This document shows, piece after piece, positions 42,329-50,499 of a stretch of 64,000 nt of DNA (within the stretch, counting starts at the first letter, position 1; each line of letters starts with the position of its first letter). The stretch is taken from positions 518,060-582,059 of the forward strand of contig NZ_JAFEUU010000002.1 in assembly GCF_017355885.1 (NCBI RefSeq), in the 5' to 3' direction. The notes beneath the pieces are model-generated. The model saw only the letters and a list, made by a program, of their open reading frames with translations, ran no database searches and was not told the DNA's origin. The translations under genes were made by a program, and so were the position numbers. Source of the stretch: Sabulicella rubraurantiaca. Lineage in GTDB: Bacteria; Pseudomonadota; Alphaproteobacteria; Acetobacterales; Acetobacteraceae.

Positions 42329-43239
42329 GCGCGGACCCTCGGGTCAATGAGCCCGTAGCAGATGTCCACCAGGAGGTTGATGGTGACGATTACGGCAGTG
42401 TAGGCCAGCACCGCGCACTGAAGGACCGGGAAGTCACGCCAGAGGGTCGACTCATAGGCGAGGTAGCCGAGGCCCGGCCAGCCGAACACCACCTCCACGA
42501 CGACGGCCGAGGCGATGATCACGCCATACATGAAGCCGATGAAGGTGATGACGGGGATCAGCGCGTTCCAGAGCGCGTGCTTCCAGATGACGCGCCGCTC
42601 CGTGAGGCCCTTGGCGCGCGCGAGCTTGATGAACTCCGTGCCGAGGACCTCCAGCATGCTTGAGCGCAGGAGGCGCACGACGCCGGCGCTGATGCTCCAG
42701 CCGAGCACGATGGCGGGCAGGACGTAGTTCCTCCACCCACCGGTGCCCGACGAGGGCAGCCATTGCAGATGGACCGAGAAGACCAGGATCAGGACGATCC
42801 CGAGCCAGAATGCCGGCACCGACTGGCCAAGGAGGGCGAAGCCCTGTCCGAACCTGTCCCAGAAGCCGGCCCGGCGGGCAGCGGCGAGGACGCCGATCGG
42901 CACGCTGATCACGAGTGCGATGAAAAGCCCTGCCGTCGCGAGGATCAGCGTCCTGGGCAGGCGCTCCAGGACAAGGTCCACGGCGGGCTGCCGCGTGCGG
43001 ATCGACATGCCGAAATCGCCCTGGACCACGCCGCCGAGGAAGACGGCGTATTGCACAGGGAGGGGCCTATCGAGGCCATTGCGCTCGATGAAGATACGAC
43101 GCTCGGCCGCGGTCGCCTCGGGCGGCAGAACGAGATCGACAGGGTTGCCCGACGTTCTCGCCAGCACGAACACCACCACGCTTGTGAGCAGCAGCGTCAG
43201 CAACGCTTGCAGGGCGCGCGAGGCGATCATCGGGAGCAT
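42325..43239 (-). CDS. ABC transporter permease, DppB type
   Basis: A 304-residue permease with six helices: ALQALLTLLLTSVVVFVLAR at the start, then LDRPLPVQYAVFLGGVVQGDFGMSI, the EAA region RRVIWKHALWNALIPVITFIG, and VVVEVVFGWPGLGYLAYE. It forms the channel with the DppC-type subunit. It begins eight bases after the amidohydrolase stop. Confidence 0.93.
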   Translation of the reverse strand: MLPMIASRALQALLTLLLTSVVVFVLARTSGNPVDLVLPPEATAAERRIFIERNGLDRPLPVQYAVFLGGVVQGDFGMSIRTRQPAVDLVLERLPRTLILATAGLFIALVISVPIGVLAAARRAGFWDRFGQGFALLGQSVPAFWLGIVLILVFSVHLQWLPSSGTGGWRNYVLPAIVLGWSISAGVVRLLRSSMLEVLGTEFIKLARAKGLTERRVIWKHALWNALIPVITFIGFMYGVIIASAVVVEVVFGWPGLGYLAYESTLWRDFPVLQCAVLAYTAVIVTINLLVDICYGLIDPRVRA

Positions 43240-43247
43240 GGCGGCGG

Positions 43248-44795
43248 CTAGGTCCCTGAGTTGAGGCGGTAGAGCGGCTCCCGCCGCTCGCCTGCGAGAT
43301 AGCCGTCGTAGAAGCGGCGTGCCTCCTCCAGGAGCGCCAGGCCGAGATGCCGGTTCCGCTGCTCGACCTCGGTAGGCGCCGCACGCATGCGAGCGGCCAG
43401 TTCAGCGAGCATGGCCTCCCGGTCAACCCGCAGGAACCGCCCGTCCTGCAGCACCACCTCTCCGGCGACGAGAACGGCGTGGATGTCGGACGGGCGCGCT
43501 CTTTGAACGAGCGCGTCGGCAACGGGCACGTCATCGCTGAGGAAGGGGCGCGTGACGCGCCGCCAGTTGAACAGGATGAGGTCGGCGGCGCAGCCTGGCG
43601 AGAGGCGACCGATGCGCCGCCCGAAGCCGGTGGTCGCCCCCCCGCCTTCCGTGGCCATGCCAAGCACCTCGGCGGCGGAAGGGACCTCTTCCTCGCGAAG
43701 CCCTGGGACGCGGTGCATGCGAAGGACGAGCCGCATCTCCTGCAACATGTCGCGGTCGTCGTTGATGCCCGCCTCGTCGATGCCGAGCGCGACGCGGACG
43801 CCGCGGCGTCGGTACGCGTTGATCGGCGCGACGCCGCTGCGCAGGCGAAGGTTGGAGCTGCAGTTGTGGCAGAGGCAGGTGCCCGTATCGGCAATCAGCT
43901 CGATATCCGGCTCAGTCGCCCAGACGCCGTGGCCCAGGGTCATATCGGGGCCCAGCGCCCCAAGCCGGTGCAGATGCGAGACCGCTGATCCGCCCGTCCG
44001 CCGGCGCGCATACTCCTTCTGAAGCGGCGTTTCCAGAAGGTGCATGTGCATCGGCACACCGTGGCGCCGCGCGGTTTCGACCGTCCGCTGAATCGCCGTG
44101 TCCGAGCACCAATGGAGGTTGACGGGCGCCAACTGGATCGTGACGCGATCGTGATCGAGGTATTTTCTGTGAAGCTCATCGAACACCGCCAGGGATTCAC
44201 TGACATCCAGCGTCTGCTCGGCCAGGAGGGCACGCGCTGGGCCGGCAAGGTCAGCCGGCAATCGCCCCACGAATGTCTCGTCGTCCTCGTAGATGATGCG
44301 GTTTTGGTCGCGCAGGCCGTAGGAATAGGAAACGCGCATCCCGATGTCTTCATAGGCCCGGATGACGTCCGACGCCGTGTCGACGATCCGGGACACGGGC
44401 CGGGGCGTCCTCCCATGCAGATGCTGGACCGTCGTGACGCCGCTCTCCAGGAGTTCGAAGGCGGAGTAGAGGGTATCGAGATAGGGGTCCACGAAGCGAG
44501 AGGCTAGGCGCCGGACGATCCAGAGCTCCAGTGGCAGATCGGGCGAGCCGAGCTGGAGCGGCGTGAGGCCGACATGGTGATGCGCATTGACGAAGCCTGG
44601 GCAAACCACGTGGTCGTCCGACCCCAGGATCCGGGCCGGTTGGTGCCGCTCCGCGAGGTCCCGGTGATTGCCCACCTCGAGGATGGTTCCATCCTTGATC
44701 AGAAGGGCGCCATCCCCGATGACCTCCGCCTCCCCTCGCCCATCCACTCCAAGGATGACGTGCCGGCCGCGCACCAGCGTCGTTTCGCCCGGCAT
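43248..44795 (-). CDS. Amidohydrolase, cytosine deaminase/TRZ-ATZ family
   Basis: A 515-residue metal-dependent hydrolase. Metal and catalytic motifs: PGFVNAHHHVGLTPLQLG, MHMHLLETPLQKEYAR, LGHGVWATEPDIELIAD, and LGIDEAGINDDRDML with the distal Asp. The C-terminal composite domain runs GRRIGRLSPGCAADLILFNW to AVLVAGEVVLQDGR. An ATG nine codons upstream at 44822 lies only five bases after the binding-protein stop but has no good ribosome box, so the inner ATG with GGAGAG is preferred. It sits inside the ABC operon, which implies that the transported compound is hydrolysed or deaminated, possibly an N-heterocycle or guanidino compound; the substrate is not known. Confidence 0.87.
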   Translation of the reverse strand: MPGETTLVRGRHVILGVDGRGEAEVIGDGALLIKDGTILEVGNHRDLAERHQPARILGSDDHVVCPGFVNAHHHVGLTPLQLGSPDLPLELWIVRRLASRFVDPYLDTLYSAFELLESGVTTVQHLHGRTPRPVSRIVDTASDVIRAYEDIGMRVSYSYGLRDQNRIIYEDDETFVGRLPADLAGPARALLAEQTLDVSESLAVFDELHRKYLDHDRVTIQLAPVNLHWCSDTAIQRTVETARRHGVPMHMHLLETPLQKEYARRRTGGSAVSHLHRLGALGPDMTLGHGVWATEPDIELIADTGTCLCHNCSSNLRLRSGVAPINAYRRRGVRVALGIDEAGINDDRDMLQEMRLVLRMHRVPGLREEEVPSAAEVLGMATEGGGATTGFGRRIGRLSPGCAADLILFNWRRVTRPFLSDDVPVADALVQRARPSDIHAVLVAGEVVLQDGRFLRVDREAMLAELAARMRAAPTEVEQRNRHLGLALLEEARRFYDGYLAGERREPLYRLNSGT

Positions 44796-44827
44796 GGCTT
44801 CGCTTCTCTCTCCAACTGACATCCCTG

Positions 44828-46405
44828 TCAGTCCGCGCGCCCGACGGTCTCGAGATTCCAGGCAATGCCGAAATTACCGGGCGACCATCCGGACACGCGC
44901 GGGCCAACCGCGGCCACGACGGCGCGTGCCGCGACCGGCACGAACGCGTACTCGGCATAGGTCCTGCGGTTCACCTCGCGGAGCGCCTCGTCGAGTTCCC
45001 GAAGATCGGTCATCCCTCGCAGTCGCGCGAAGTCCGCATCCATGCGCTCCGGGTTCCAGTACGCCTGGATGATTCCCCCCGCCTGCCGGCTGATGTACGA
45101 GACGGACAGATTCGGGATTACCGTCGGCCGGGCCGCTGGCGAGTCGATGTAGAGATGCGCGGCGTAGCGCGTCTCGAAGTTCTGCGGGTCATTGGCGTAG
45201 CGCGGGCGGAAGGCGCCGAACTCCATCGAGGTGGCTTCCGTCCGGAAGCCTGCAGCGCGCAGGTACCCCTCGACGAGTTGCATGATCTCCGGGGCCTCGG
45301 GGTTGGAGTTCGTCGGCACCACCCAGATCTTCACGGGCCGGCCATCATAGCCGATGGATTGCAGAAGCTCCCGTGCACGCCGCGGATCATAGCGGTACGG
45401 AGTCAGCCCGGGGTCAAAGCCCAGCGCGGCCTCGGTCCAGACCGAACTTGCGACGCGCCGGCCGCTTCCCTCGGGATAGTAGCGCGCGACGATGGTGTTG
45501 ACGTCGATGGCATGCGCGATCGCCTCGCGAAGCTCCTGGCGATGGCACAGCATCTCCGGCTGCCAGCATCCCATGAAGGACAGCAGGTTGATCGTCGCCC
45601 CTTCGAGCATGTGGAGCCGGAGCCCGGCCCGGCGCGCGTCGGCGGACTGACGCGGGTCAATGAAGGCCATATCCGCCTCGCCCGAGCGGACCATGGCGAG
45701 GCGCGTGCTGGGCTGCGCGCGCGGTAATATGCGGAGGGTCGCAAACTGGGGCATGCGGCCTTGATCCCAATAGGCCGTGTTCGCGGCAAGGCGCATCGCC
45801 ACGCCGCGCTCGAAGCTCTCGAAGCGCCAGGGCCCCGTGCCCACGGGGTTGCCGATGAGTTCGTAGCCCGTATCCGTGCGCCGGTAATTGTGCCGGGCCA
45901 GGACACGGATGTCGCCGTCGCGCGAGCTCAGGATGCTCGGGAAGGTCGGGTCGGCGAATTTGAGCCGGATCGTGACGGTGTGCGCGTCCGGCGCCTCGAC
46001 CCGGTCAATGCCTGAGCGGAGGAAGCGGCAGAAGGTGCAGGTGGCATCCTGCGCCACGAGGCGTTCCCCGAGCGTGAACACCACGTCGTCGGAGGTGAAG
46101 GGGCGGCCATCATGCCAGACCACCTCGCGGCGAAGCCGCAGCGTCAGGGTCGTGGCGTCGGGCGAAAGCTCCCAGGACTCGGCAAGTCCCCGCTCGGAGG
46201 AAAGCTGGCCCCTCGCATCCCCCGCAATGAGGGGATCGTGAATGTGGCCCGCATATTGGAGGTCCTGGGTCGTGGTCAGCGCCGGGTCCAGCATCTCACG
46301 GCCGAAATTCCCCACGACGACCCGCAGGTCGCCCCTCGGCTGTGCCGCCGCGGGACCTGCGGCAAGGGCCAGGGCGAGGGCAGCGAGAGCAATTCTCATC
46401 CGCAT
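44828..46405 (-). CDS. ABC transporter substrate-binding protein, DppA-like, of the amidohydrolase operon
   Basis: A 525-residue SBP family 5 receptor. The signal peptide is MRMRIALAALALALAAGPAAAQ. The family core is NFGREMLDPALTTTQDLQYAGHIHDPL, GLAESWELSPDATTLTLRLR, GTGPWRFESFERGVAMRLAAN, and HRQELREAIAHAIDVNTIVARY. An AGAGGAAAGG box precedes the ATG; a second ATG lies two codons in. As first gene of the operon it provides binding for the DppBCDF-type transporter. It is divergent from the LysR regulator. Confidence 0.92.
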   Translation of the reverse strand: MRMRIALAALALALAAGPAAAQPRGDLRVVVGNFGREMLDPALTTTQDLQYAGHIHDPLIAGDARGQLSSERGLAESWELSPDATTLTLRLRREVVWHDGRPFTSDDVVFTLGERLVAQDATCTFCRFLRSGIDRVEAPDAHTVTIRLKFADPTFPSILSSRDGDIRVLARHNYRRTDTGYELIGNPVGTGPWRFESFERGVAMRLAANTAYWDQGRMPQFATLRILPRAQPSTRLAMVRSGEADMAFIDPRQSADARRAGLRLHMLEGATINLLSFMGCWQPEMLCHRQELREAIAHAIDVNTIVARYYPEGSGRRVASSVWTEAALGFDPGLTPYRYDPRRARELLQSIGYDGRPVKIWVVPTNSNPEAPEIMQLVEGYLRAAGFRTEATSMEFGAFRPRYANDPQNFETRYAAHLYIDSPAARPTVIPNLSVSYISRQAGGIIQAYWNPERMDADFARLRGMTDLRELDEALREVNRRTYAEYAFVPVAARAVVAAVGPRVSGWSPGNFGIAWNLETVGRAD

Positions 46406-46532
46406 ATGCCTTTCCTCTTGTTCGGCGGCGTGCGGGTGCCGCAAGGCAGGGCGCGCCTGTACGCGAGCCCAAGTGCGAGGAAGCATGCTGCCGCCTCGAG
46501 ATCTCCGGCAACGCCAAAGAGTGTTCACGCAA

Positions 46533-46548
46533 TGTGCATGCGTGCACA
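46533..46548. promoter_or_regulatory. Palindrome in the LysR/ABC divergent promoter region
   Basis: TGTGCA-TGCG-TGCACA, six-base arms, about 20 bases before the LysR start and 128 bases before the binding-protein start, in the 162-base region between the divergent genes. It is a candidate LysR-type site for autoregulation; the classical T-N11-A spacing is not exact. Confidence 0.45.
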
Positions 46549-46567
46549 ATCGCGCTGGAGACGGACG

Positions 46568-47524
46568 ATGATGGCGGAACGCAGCGACAATCCTGGCCCT
46601 TTCGATTGGGACGACCTCCGCGTCCTTCTCGCGGTGGATGAGGCAGGGACGTTGCTGGGCGCCGGGCGGGCGCTGGGTGTCAGCCACACGACGGTGCTGC
46701 GCCGGCTGGCCGCGGCGGAATCGAATCTGGCGGCAAGGCTTTTCCGGCGGCAGGGCGGGGCGCTCGTCCGAACTCCCGCGGGCGAGGAAGTTCTTGGGCG
46801 CGCACGCCGGATCCGTTCCGACATCGTTGCGCTGACCCGCTCGGCGCGGGCAGCCGATGGGAGCCTCTCGGGATCCATACGCCTTGCCGCCCCGCCCGGG
46901 CTTGCGACGGACGTGTTGATTCCGCGTCTCGGCGAGTTTCTGCATGCCTATCCGCGCATACGGGTCGCTCTCCTGACAGATCTCGACTTCTCAGGGATGT
47001 TGCGCGGGGATGCCGATGTCGGGGTCAGGATCAGCTCCCCGCTAGCCGACCGGCTTGATGTCCGTCGTATCTGTGACTGCCACTTCGGGCTGTATGCCGT
47101 GCCGCGGCTCGCGGCCGCGGCGGCGCGCGCGCTCGAACGCGGCTCTCCCTCGAGAGTCCGCTACGTCGCCTTCGAGGAGGGTTTCTCAGCCTTCCCGGAG
47201 GACCGTTGGATCCGCGATTTGTTCGGGACCGTTCCCCCTGTGCTCCGTGCGAATACGACGACGGCCCTGCTCTCCGCCGCGGTGGCAGGGCTCGGGGTGG
47301 CGGCGCTGCCGCGCTACATGGGCGACCGCGAGCCCAAGCTGCGCCTCGTCGCAACATCGCATGGCGGGCCGGTGGAAGGGGTTTTCCTGGTGACGCGCCG
47401 GGAGCAGCGCGGTGTGGCACGGGTCCGCGCCCTGGTCGATTATCTTGCTCGCGTTCTCCTGACGGAACGCGAACTCTTCGCGGGCCGGACCGAGCCCAAG
47501 GCTGCGAAGCTGAAGCATGCATAA
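46568..47524 (+). CDS. LysR-family transcriptional regulator
   Basis: A 318-residue regulator. The winged HTH is FDWDDLRVLLAVDEAGTLLGAGRALGVSHTTVLRRLAAAESNL, then LFRRQGGALVRTPAGEEVLGRA, and a periplasmic-binding-like effector domain starting LSGSIRLAAPPGLATDVLIPRL. Two adjacent ATGs begin the gene; the first follows GGAGACGG. It is divergent from the ABC-amidohydrolase operon and most likely controls it in response to the transported compound. Confidence 0.92.
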   Translation: MMAERSDNPGPFDWDDLRVLLAVDEAGTLLGAGRALGVSHTTVLRRLAAAESNLAARLFRRQGGALVRTPAGEEVLGRARRIRSDIVALTRSARAADGSLSGSIRLAAPPGLATDVLIPRLGEFLHAYPRIRVALLTDLDFSGMLRGDADVGVRISSPLADRLDVRRICDCHFGLYAVPRLAAAAARALERGSPSRVRYVAFEEGFSAFPEDRWIRDLFGTVPPVLRANTTTALLSAAVAGLGVAALPRYMGDREPKLRLVATSHGGPVEGVFLVTRREQRGVARVRALVDYLARVLLTERELFAGRTEPKAAKLKHA

Positions 47525-47614
47525 AGGCCGTGTAGCGACGCAGGTGACGGCAGCACCGTCCTGGCCCACTCGATCAGTCAGCCCACGCGAGGCCGAAGGC
47601 AGGGCTTTTCTTTC

Positions 47615-47627
47615 GAATGATTCATTC
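47615..47627. promoter_or_regulatory. AT-rich region with 13-base palindrome ahead of the tail-like cluster
   Basis: GAATGA-T-TCATTC, a perfect palindrome, in a stretch (about 47607-47645) that is unusually AT-rich for this DNA and includes CATATTTTACG. It is about 75 bases before the first gene of the cluster, a good place for its promoter or operator. Promoter elements are not certain. Confidence 0.4.
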
Positions 47628-47701
47628 CGTCTCATATTTTACGCGTGACGGACATCCGACCCCTTGCATAGGCTGACGCCAAGCCTCGGAGCGAATGCCT
47701 C

Positions 47702-48592
47702 GTGGACTTTGCGGATACCCTGCTCATCCGTCTTGCGTCCGACGCAGGTCAGAACGCGGTGCTGGATCAACAGGCGCTCGCACAAATGGCAGCTGCCGCT
47801 TTCGACCTGTCGCTCGATCCGCTCCAGGGCCCCTTCTCCCTTGTGCTCGAAAGCACCCAGTCAGGGATCGAGGTCAACCCGAGCGTCACGGTCGAGGGTA
47901 CGCTTCGCTTCCCCGATCAGGCCGTGCCTGCGGAGCTCCGCTTGGTCCTGCGCGGCCTCCTGACCGGGTTTCCACTTCGCGCGGAAGCGCTCTGGCGCGG
48001 CAACCTCGTCGCGCGCCGTGAGCCACGCGACAGCGTGATCGAGGAAGCCATTCCGGCCTTCGCAGCCGCCGATCTCGACCGCGCCATCGTCGCGGCAGAG
48101 GGCGCCTTGCCTGCCGAGCCATCCGCCCTAGAGGCGGCGCGCCGAAAGGAACTGGCGGCACGGCTGCGGGGCCACATGCATCAGCCCGCTGCGCTGGATG
48201 ACGCAACGCTGGGGCGCCTCCTCGGCGCCCTGGGCGCGGCAGGGGACGAGGAGGCACGCGGCACGGTGCGCCTGCGCTTCAGCGCCCCGGCGGGAGGTCC
48301 GCCCGTTCCCGTCATCCTCCCCGTGACCATTGCCGTCATGGCGCGCGAAAGCCTCACCTCGCTCAGCCAGTTCCTGGCGGAGGCACGTGCCCTGCGCGAC
48401 CACCTGACGCGCGACGCCGAAGCGCTGCCGCCGCCCGCACCACTGCGCCGGCGCGTCCAGGTGCTTCCGCTCCTGATCATGCCTGCTGCCGCCTTCGCGG
48501 ATTGGCCCGGCGACGATGCCGCCAGTCGCCGCGCGGCGGCGGAGGAATTCTTCCAGCGCGAGTCCATCGGGCTCGCCGTCGCAGGACCGTAG
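47702..48592 (+). CDS. First gene of the tail-like cluster, unrecognised 296-residue protein
   Basis: The protein starts with GTG (MDFADTLLIRLASDAGQNAVLDQQAL). The N-terminal 90 residues look beta-rich (PFSLVLESTQSGIEVNPSVTVEGTLRF), the middle has acidic helices, and a second beta region follows (TVRLRFSAPAGGPPVPVILPVTIAVM) before a C-terminal helix. There is no signal peptide or membrane segment. No family is recognised; it does not look like the DUF4255 tail-terminator of other injection systems. It lies 24 bases before the sheath gene on the same strand, so a structural or assembly role is inferred. Confidence 0.55.
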   Translation: MDFADTLLIRLASDAGQNAVLDQQALAQMAAAAFDLSLDPLQGPFSLVLESTQSGIEVNPSVTVEGTLRFPDQAVPAELRLVLRGLLTGFPLRAEALWRGNLVARREPRDSVIEEAIPAFAAADLDRAIVAAEGALPAEPSALEAARRKELAARLRGHMHQPAALDDATLGRLLGALGAAGDEEARGTVRLRFSAPAGGPPVPVILPVTIAVMARESLTSLSQFLAEARALRDHLTRDAEALPPPAPLRRRVQVLPLLIMPAAAFADWPGDDAASRRAAAEEFFQRESIGLAVAGP

Positions 48593-48616
48593 CCACCATG
48601 TAAAGGGAATCGCCCG

Positions 48617-49795
48617 ATGCCGCTGTTCGACGTGGTCGCCTATCCGTTCGTCGAAGTGAAGGTCATTCCCCCTCCGGGCGCGGTCGCCCGGCGCGCGACC
48701 GGGGTTGTCGCGGTGGTGGGCATCACCCCGGATGGTCCCACCGGGGGCGCGGCGCCCGTAGCGGCGCCACGGGTCGTCACCACGGCGTCGGAGGCGGCGA
48801 AGCTCTTCGCCGAAACCAACGATGCCGGCACGCTGGTGACCGCGACCCCTCTCTATGATTCGCTCCTTCTCGCCCTCCAGCAGGATCCGCCGCCCGTGAA
48901 GGTCTACGGCGTGCGCGCGGCGGCGGATGGGTACGAGGACGCGCTGCGCGCCCTGGAGGCCGTGGACGACGTCAACTTCGTCAGCCTGGCGGGCGAGACG
49001 GACGTGGCCGCGCTGCGCCTGCTGAAGACGCATGTGGAGAACGCTTCCCTCGCCGGCAGCCCGCGCCTCGGCGTGGCGATGGCGGATCCGGCCCGCGCGC
49101 TCTCGCAGCAATGGGCCGAGGATGCGCTGCAGGCACTCCAGCCTGCCGGGGCCACGCTCCGCAGCGGCGCCAGTCGGATGATCGTCGTCGCGGCACGCAG
49201 CCCGGCCGATGGTGCACAGGATTTCGCCTCTGCCGCCATGGGCGCCATCGCCGGCCATCCACCCCATGTCTCCCCGGTGCTGAAGCAGGTTCGCGGGGTC
49301 ACCATCCCCAAGGAGCTGCAATTCACCCCCACGGAGATCCGCGCCCTCGCGGCGGAGGGCGTGATCCCGATCATCGACCCTGAGCTCATTCCCGGCGAGG
49401 GGCTGTTCCTCGCCGATGGCGGGCTTTTCACCTCCGACAACCGGCGCGCCTTCGTGGACATCATGCGCGTGCTGGACGACGTGCAGTTCCGGTTGCGCGC
49501 CGGGCTCATCGGCACGATCGGCGACGCGCGGATCACCAAGGCCGGCCTCACCCTGGTCAAGATGACGGCGGAAGGCATCGTCGCCAATCTGAAGCGCCAG
49601 AACATCATCGACGGCTACACGGTCCAGATCCCGCTGATCGACCTGCTGTCCCTGCCGGACTCCGCGCTGACCGCGGCCGACAAGCAACTCATCACGGAAG
49701 CGAGGTCGACGCGGGCGGTGGATATGCTCGTGGCCATCCTCTACGGCCCGCAGGTCCACCGCCTCGGCGTCACCCTCCGCATGGACTTCGCGTAA
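48617..49795 (+). CDS. Contractile tail sheath protein
   Basis: A 392-residue sheath protein, which forms the outer contractile layer around the tube. The C-terminal sheath domain is clear: RRAFVDIMRVLDDVQFRLR, IGTIGDARITKAGLTLVKM, IVANLKRQNIIDGYTVQIPL, and the ending HRLGVTLRMDFA. The N-terminal part (VVAYPFVEVKVIPPPGAVARR, GVVAVVGITPDGPTGGA) also fits phage sheaths. Length is within the range for small sheaths (about 380-500). Only one sheath is present, as in phages and simple tailocins; many extracellular injection systems have two or three. A GTAAAGGGAATCG precedes the ATG. Confidence 0.85.
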   Translation: MPLFDVVAYPFVEVKVIPPPGAVARRATGVVAVVGITPDGPTGGAAPVAAPRVVTTASEAAKLFAETNDAGTLVTATPLYDSLLLALQQDPPPVKVYGVRAAADGYEDALRALEAVDDVNFVSLAGETDVAALRLLKTHVENASLAGSPRLGVAMADPARALSQQWAEDALQALQPAGATLRSGASRMIVVAARSPADGAQDFASAAMGAIAGHPPHVSPVLKQVRGVTIPKELQFTPTEIRALAAEGVIPIIDPELIPGEGLFLADGGLFTSDNRRAFVDIMRVLDDVQFRLRAGLIGTIGDARITKAGLTLVKMTAEGIVANLKRQNIIDGYTVQIPLIDLLSLPDSALTAADKQLITEARSTRAVDMLVAILYGPQVHRLGVTLRMDFA

Positions 49796-49813
49796 GGCCG
49801 AGGAGACAGCACG

Positions 49814-50242
49814 ATGCCCGATTGGAAAACCCGCCTCGTCGTCAGCTTCCAGGTGGACGGGGCGACGACCGTGATCTCGCCGATCGACCAGTTCAGCCCG
49901 ACCTTCTCCCTGGGCGCGGAGCCGCTTCATTCAGTGGAGCGGACGCATATCGGCGTGGTCTACCAGCCGCGCTCCCTCACCTTCTCCCTGACCGTCCGCG
50001 CCATCGGCGGCGTCGTGGGGCAGCTCACCGCCCTCGCCCTCCGCGGCACGCCCTTCGACATCCTGCTGCAGGAACAGGAAGGCGATGACTGGACCTTCTC
50101 CGCCTTCGTGATGCGCCGCTGCGTCATCACCTCGGCGCAGCCCGGCGCCGCGACCATCTCGGGGGCGCCCAGCGCGACCTTCAGCGGCTTCAGCCTCGAG
50201 ACGACGGTCGATCCGAAGATCGGCGAGCCGGTGACGGTATGA
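49814..50242 (+). CDS. Probable tail tube protein
   Basis: A 142-residue, beta-rich protein directly after the sheath, the usual site of the tube gene. Segments such as DWKTRLVVSFQVDGATTVISPIDQF, HIGVVYQPRSLTFSLTVRAI, FDILLQEQEGDDWTFSAFVMRRC and GFSLETTVDPKIGEPVTV fit the small tube fold (about 140-170 residues). GAGGAGA precedes the ATG. It may alternatively be a baseplate component; its position and size make the tube reading more likely. Its stop overlaps the next ATG by four bases. Confidence 0.6.
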   Translation: MPDWKTRLVVSFQVDGATTVISPIDQFSPTFSLGAEPLHSVERTHIGVVYQPRSLTFSLTVRAIGGVVGQLTALALRGTPFDILLQEQEGDDWTFSAFVMRRCVITSAQPGAATISGAPSATFSGFSLETTVDPKIGEPVTV

Positions 50243-50496
50243 TCAGCCCCCGACCCAGCGCGCGGGTCCGCCGCACCGGCATCGCCCTCGTCCATGAGGG
50301 CGAGGTGATCCTGCCCGCCCCGGGCTCGGAGGCGCTGGTCGAGCGCGGCCTCGCGGCCGGACCCGCGGCGGTGCACTACCACTTCCCGGTGGAGATCGAG
50401 GTCACTTCCGGCGGCGCGCCGCTCGACCTCGACGCGCTGGCCGAGCACGTTCTCGCCCGTCTCAGCCACGGCCTCGACGGGGCAGCGGAGAGCTGA
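50239..50496 (+). CDS. Small unrecognised tail-cluster protein, 85 residues
   Basis: It begins MISPRPSARVRRTGIALVHEGEVILPAPGSEALVERG. The HEGEVILP stretch recalls the end-motifs of phage tail proteins, and VEIEVTSGGAPLDLDALAEHVLARL follows. It sits between the tube-like gene and the large gene, which is where contractile phages encode a tape-measure chaperone. The role is inferred from position only. Confidence 0.5.
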   Translation: MISPRPSARVRRTGIALVHEGEVILPAPGSEALVERGLAAGPAAVHYHFPVEIEVTSGGAPLDLDALAEHVLARLSHGLDGAAES

Positions 50497-50499
50497 ACC

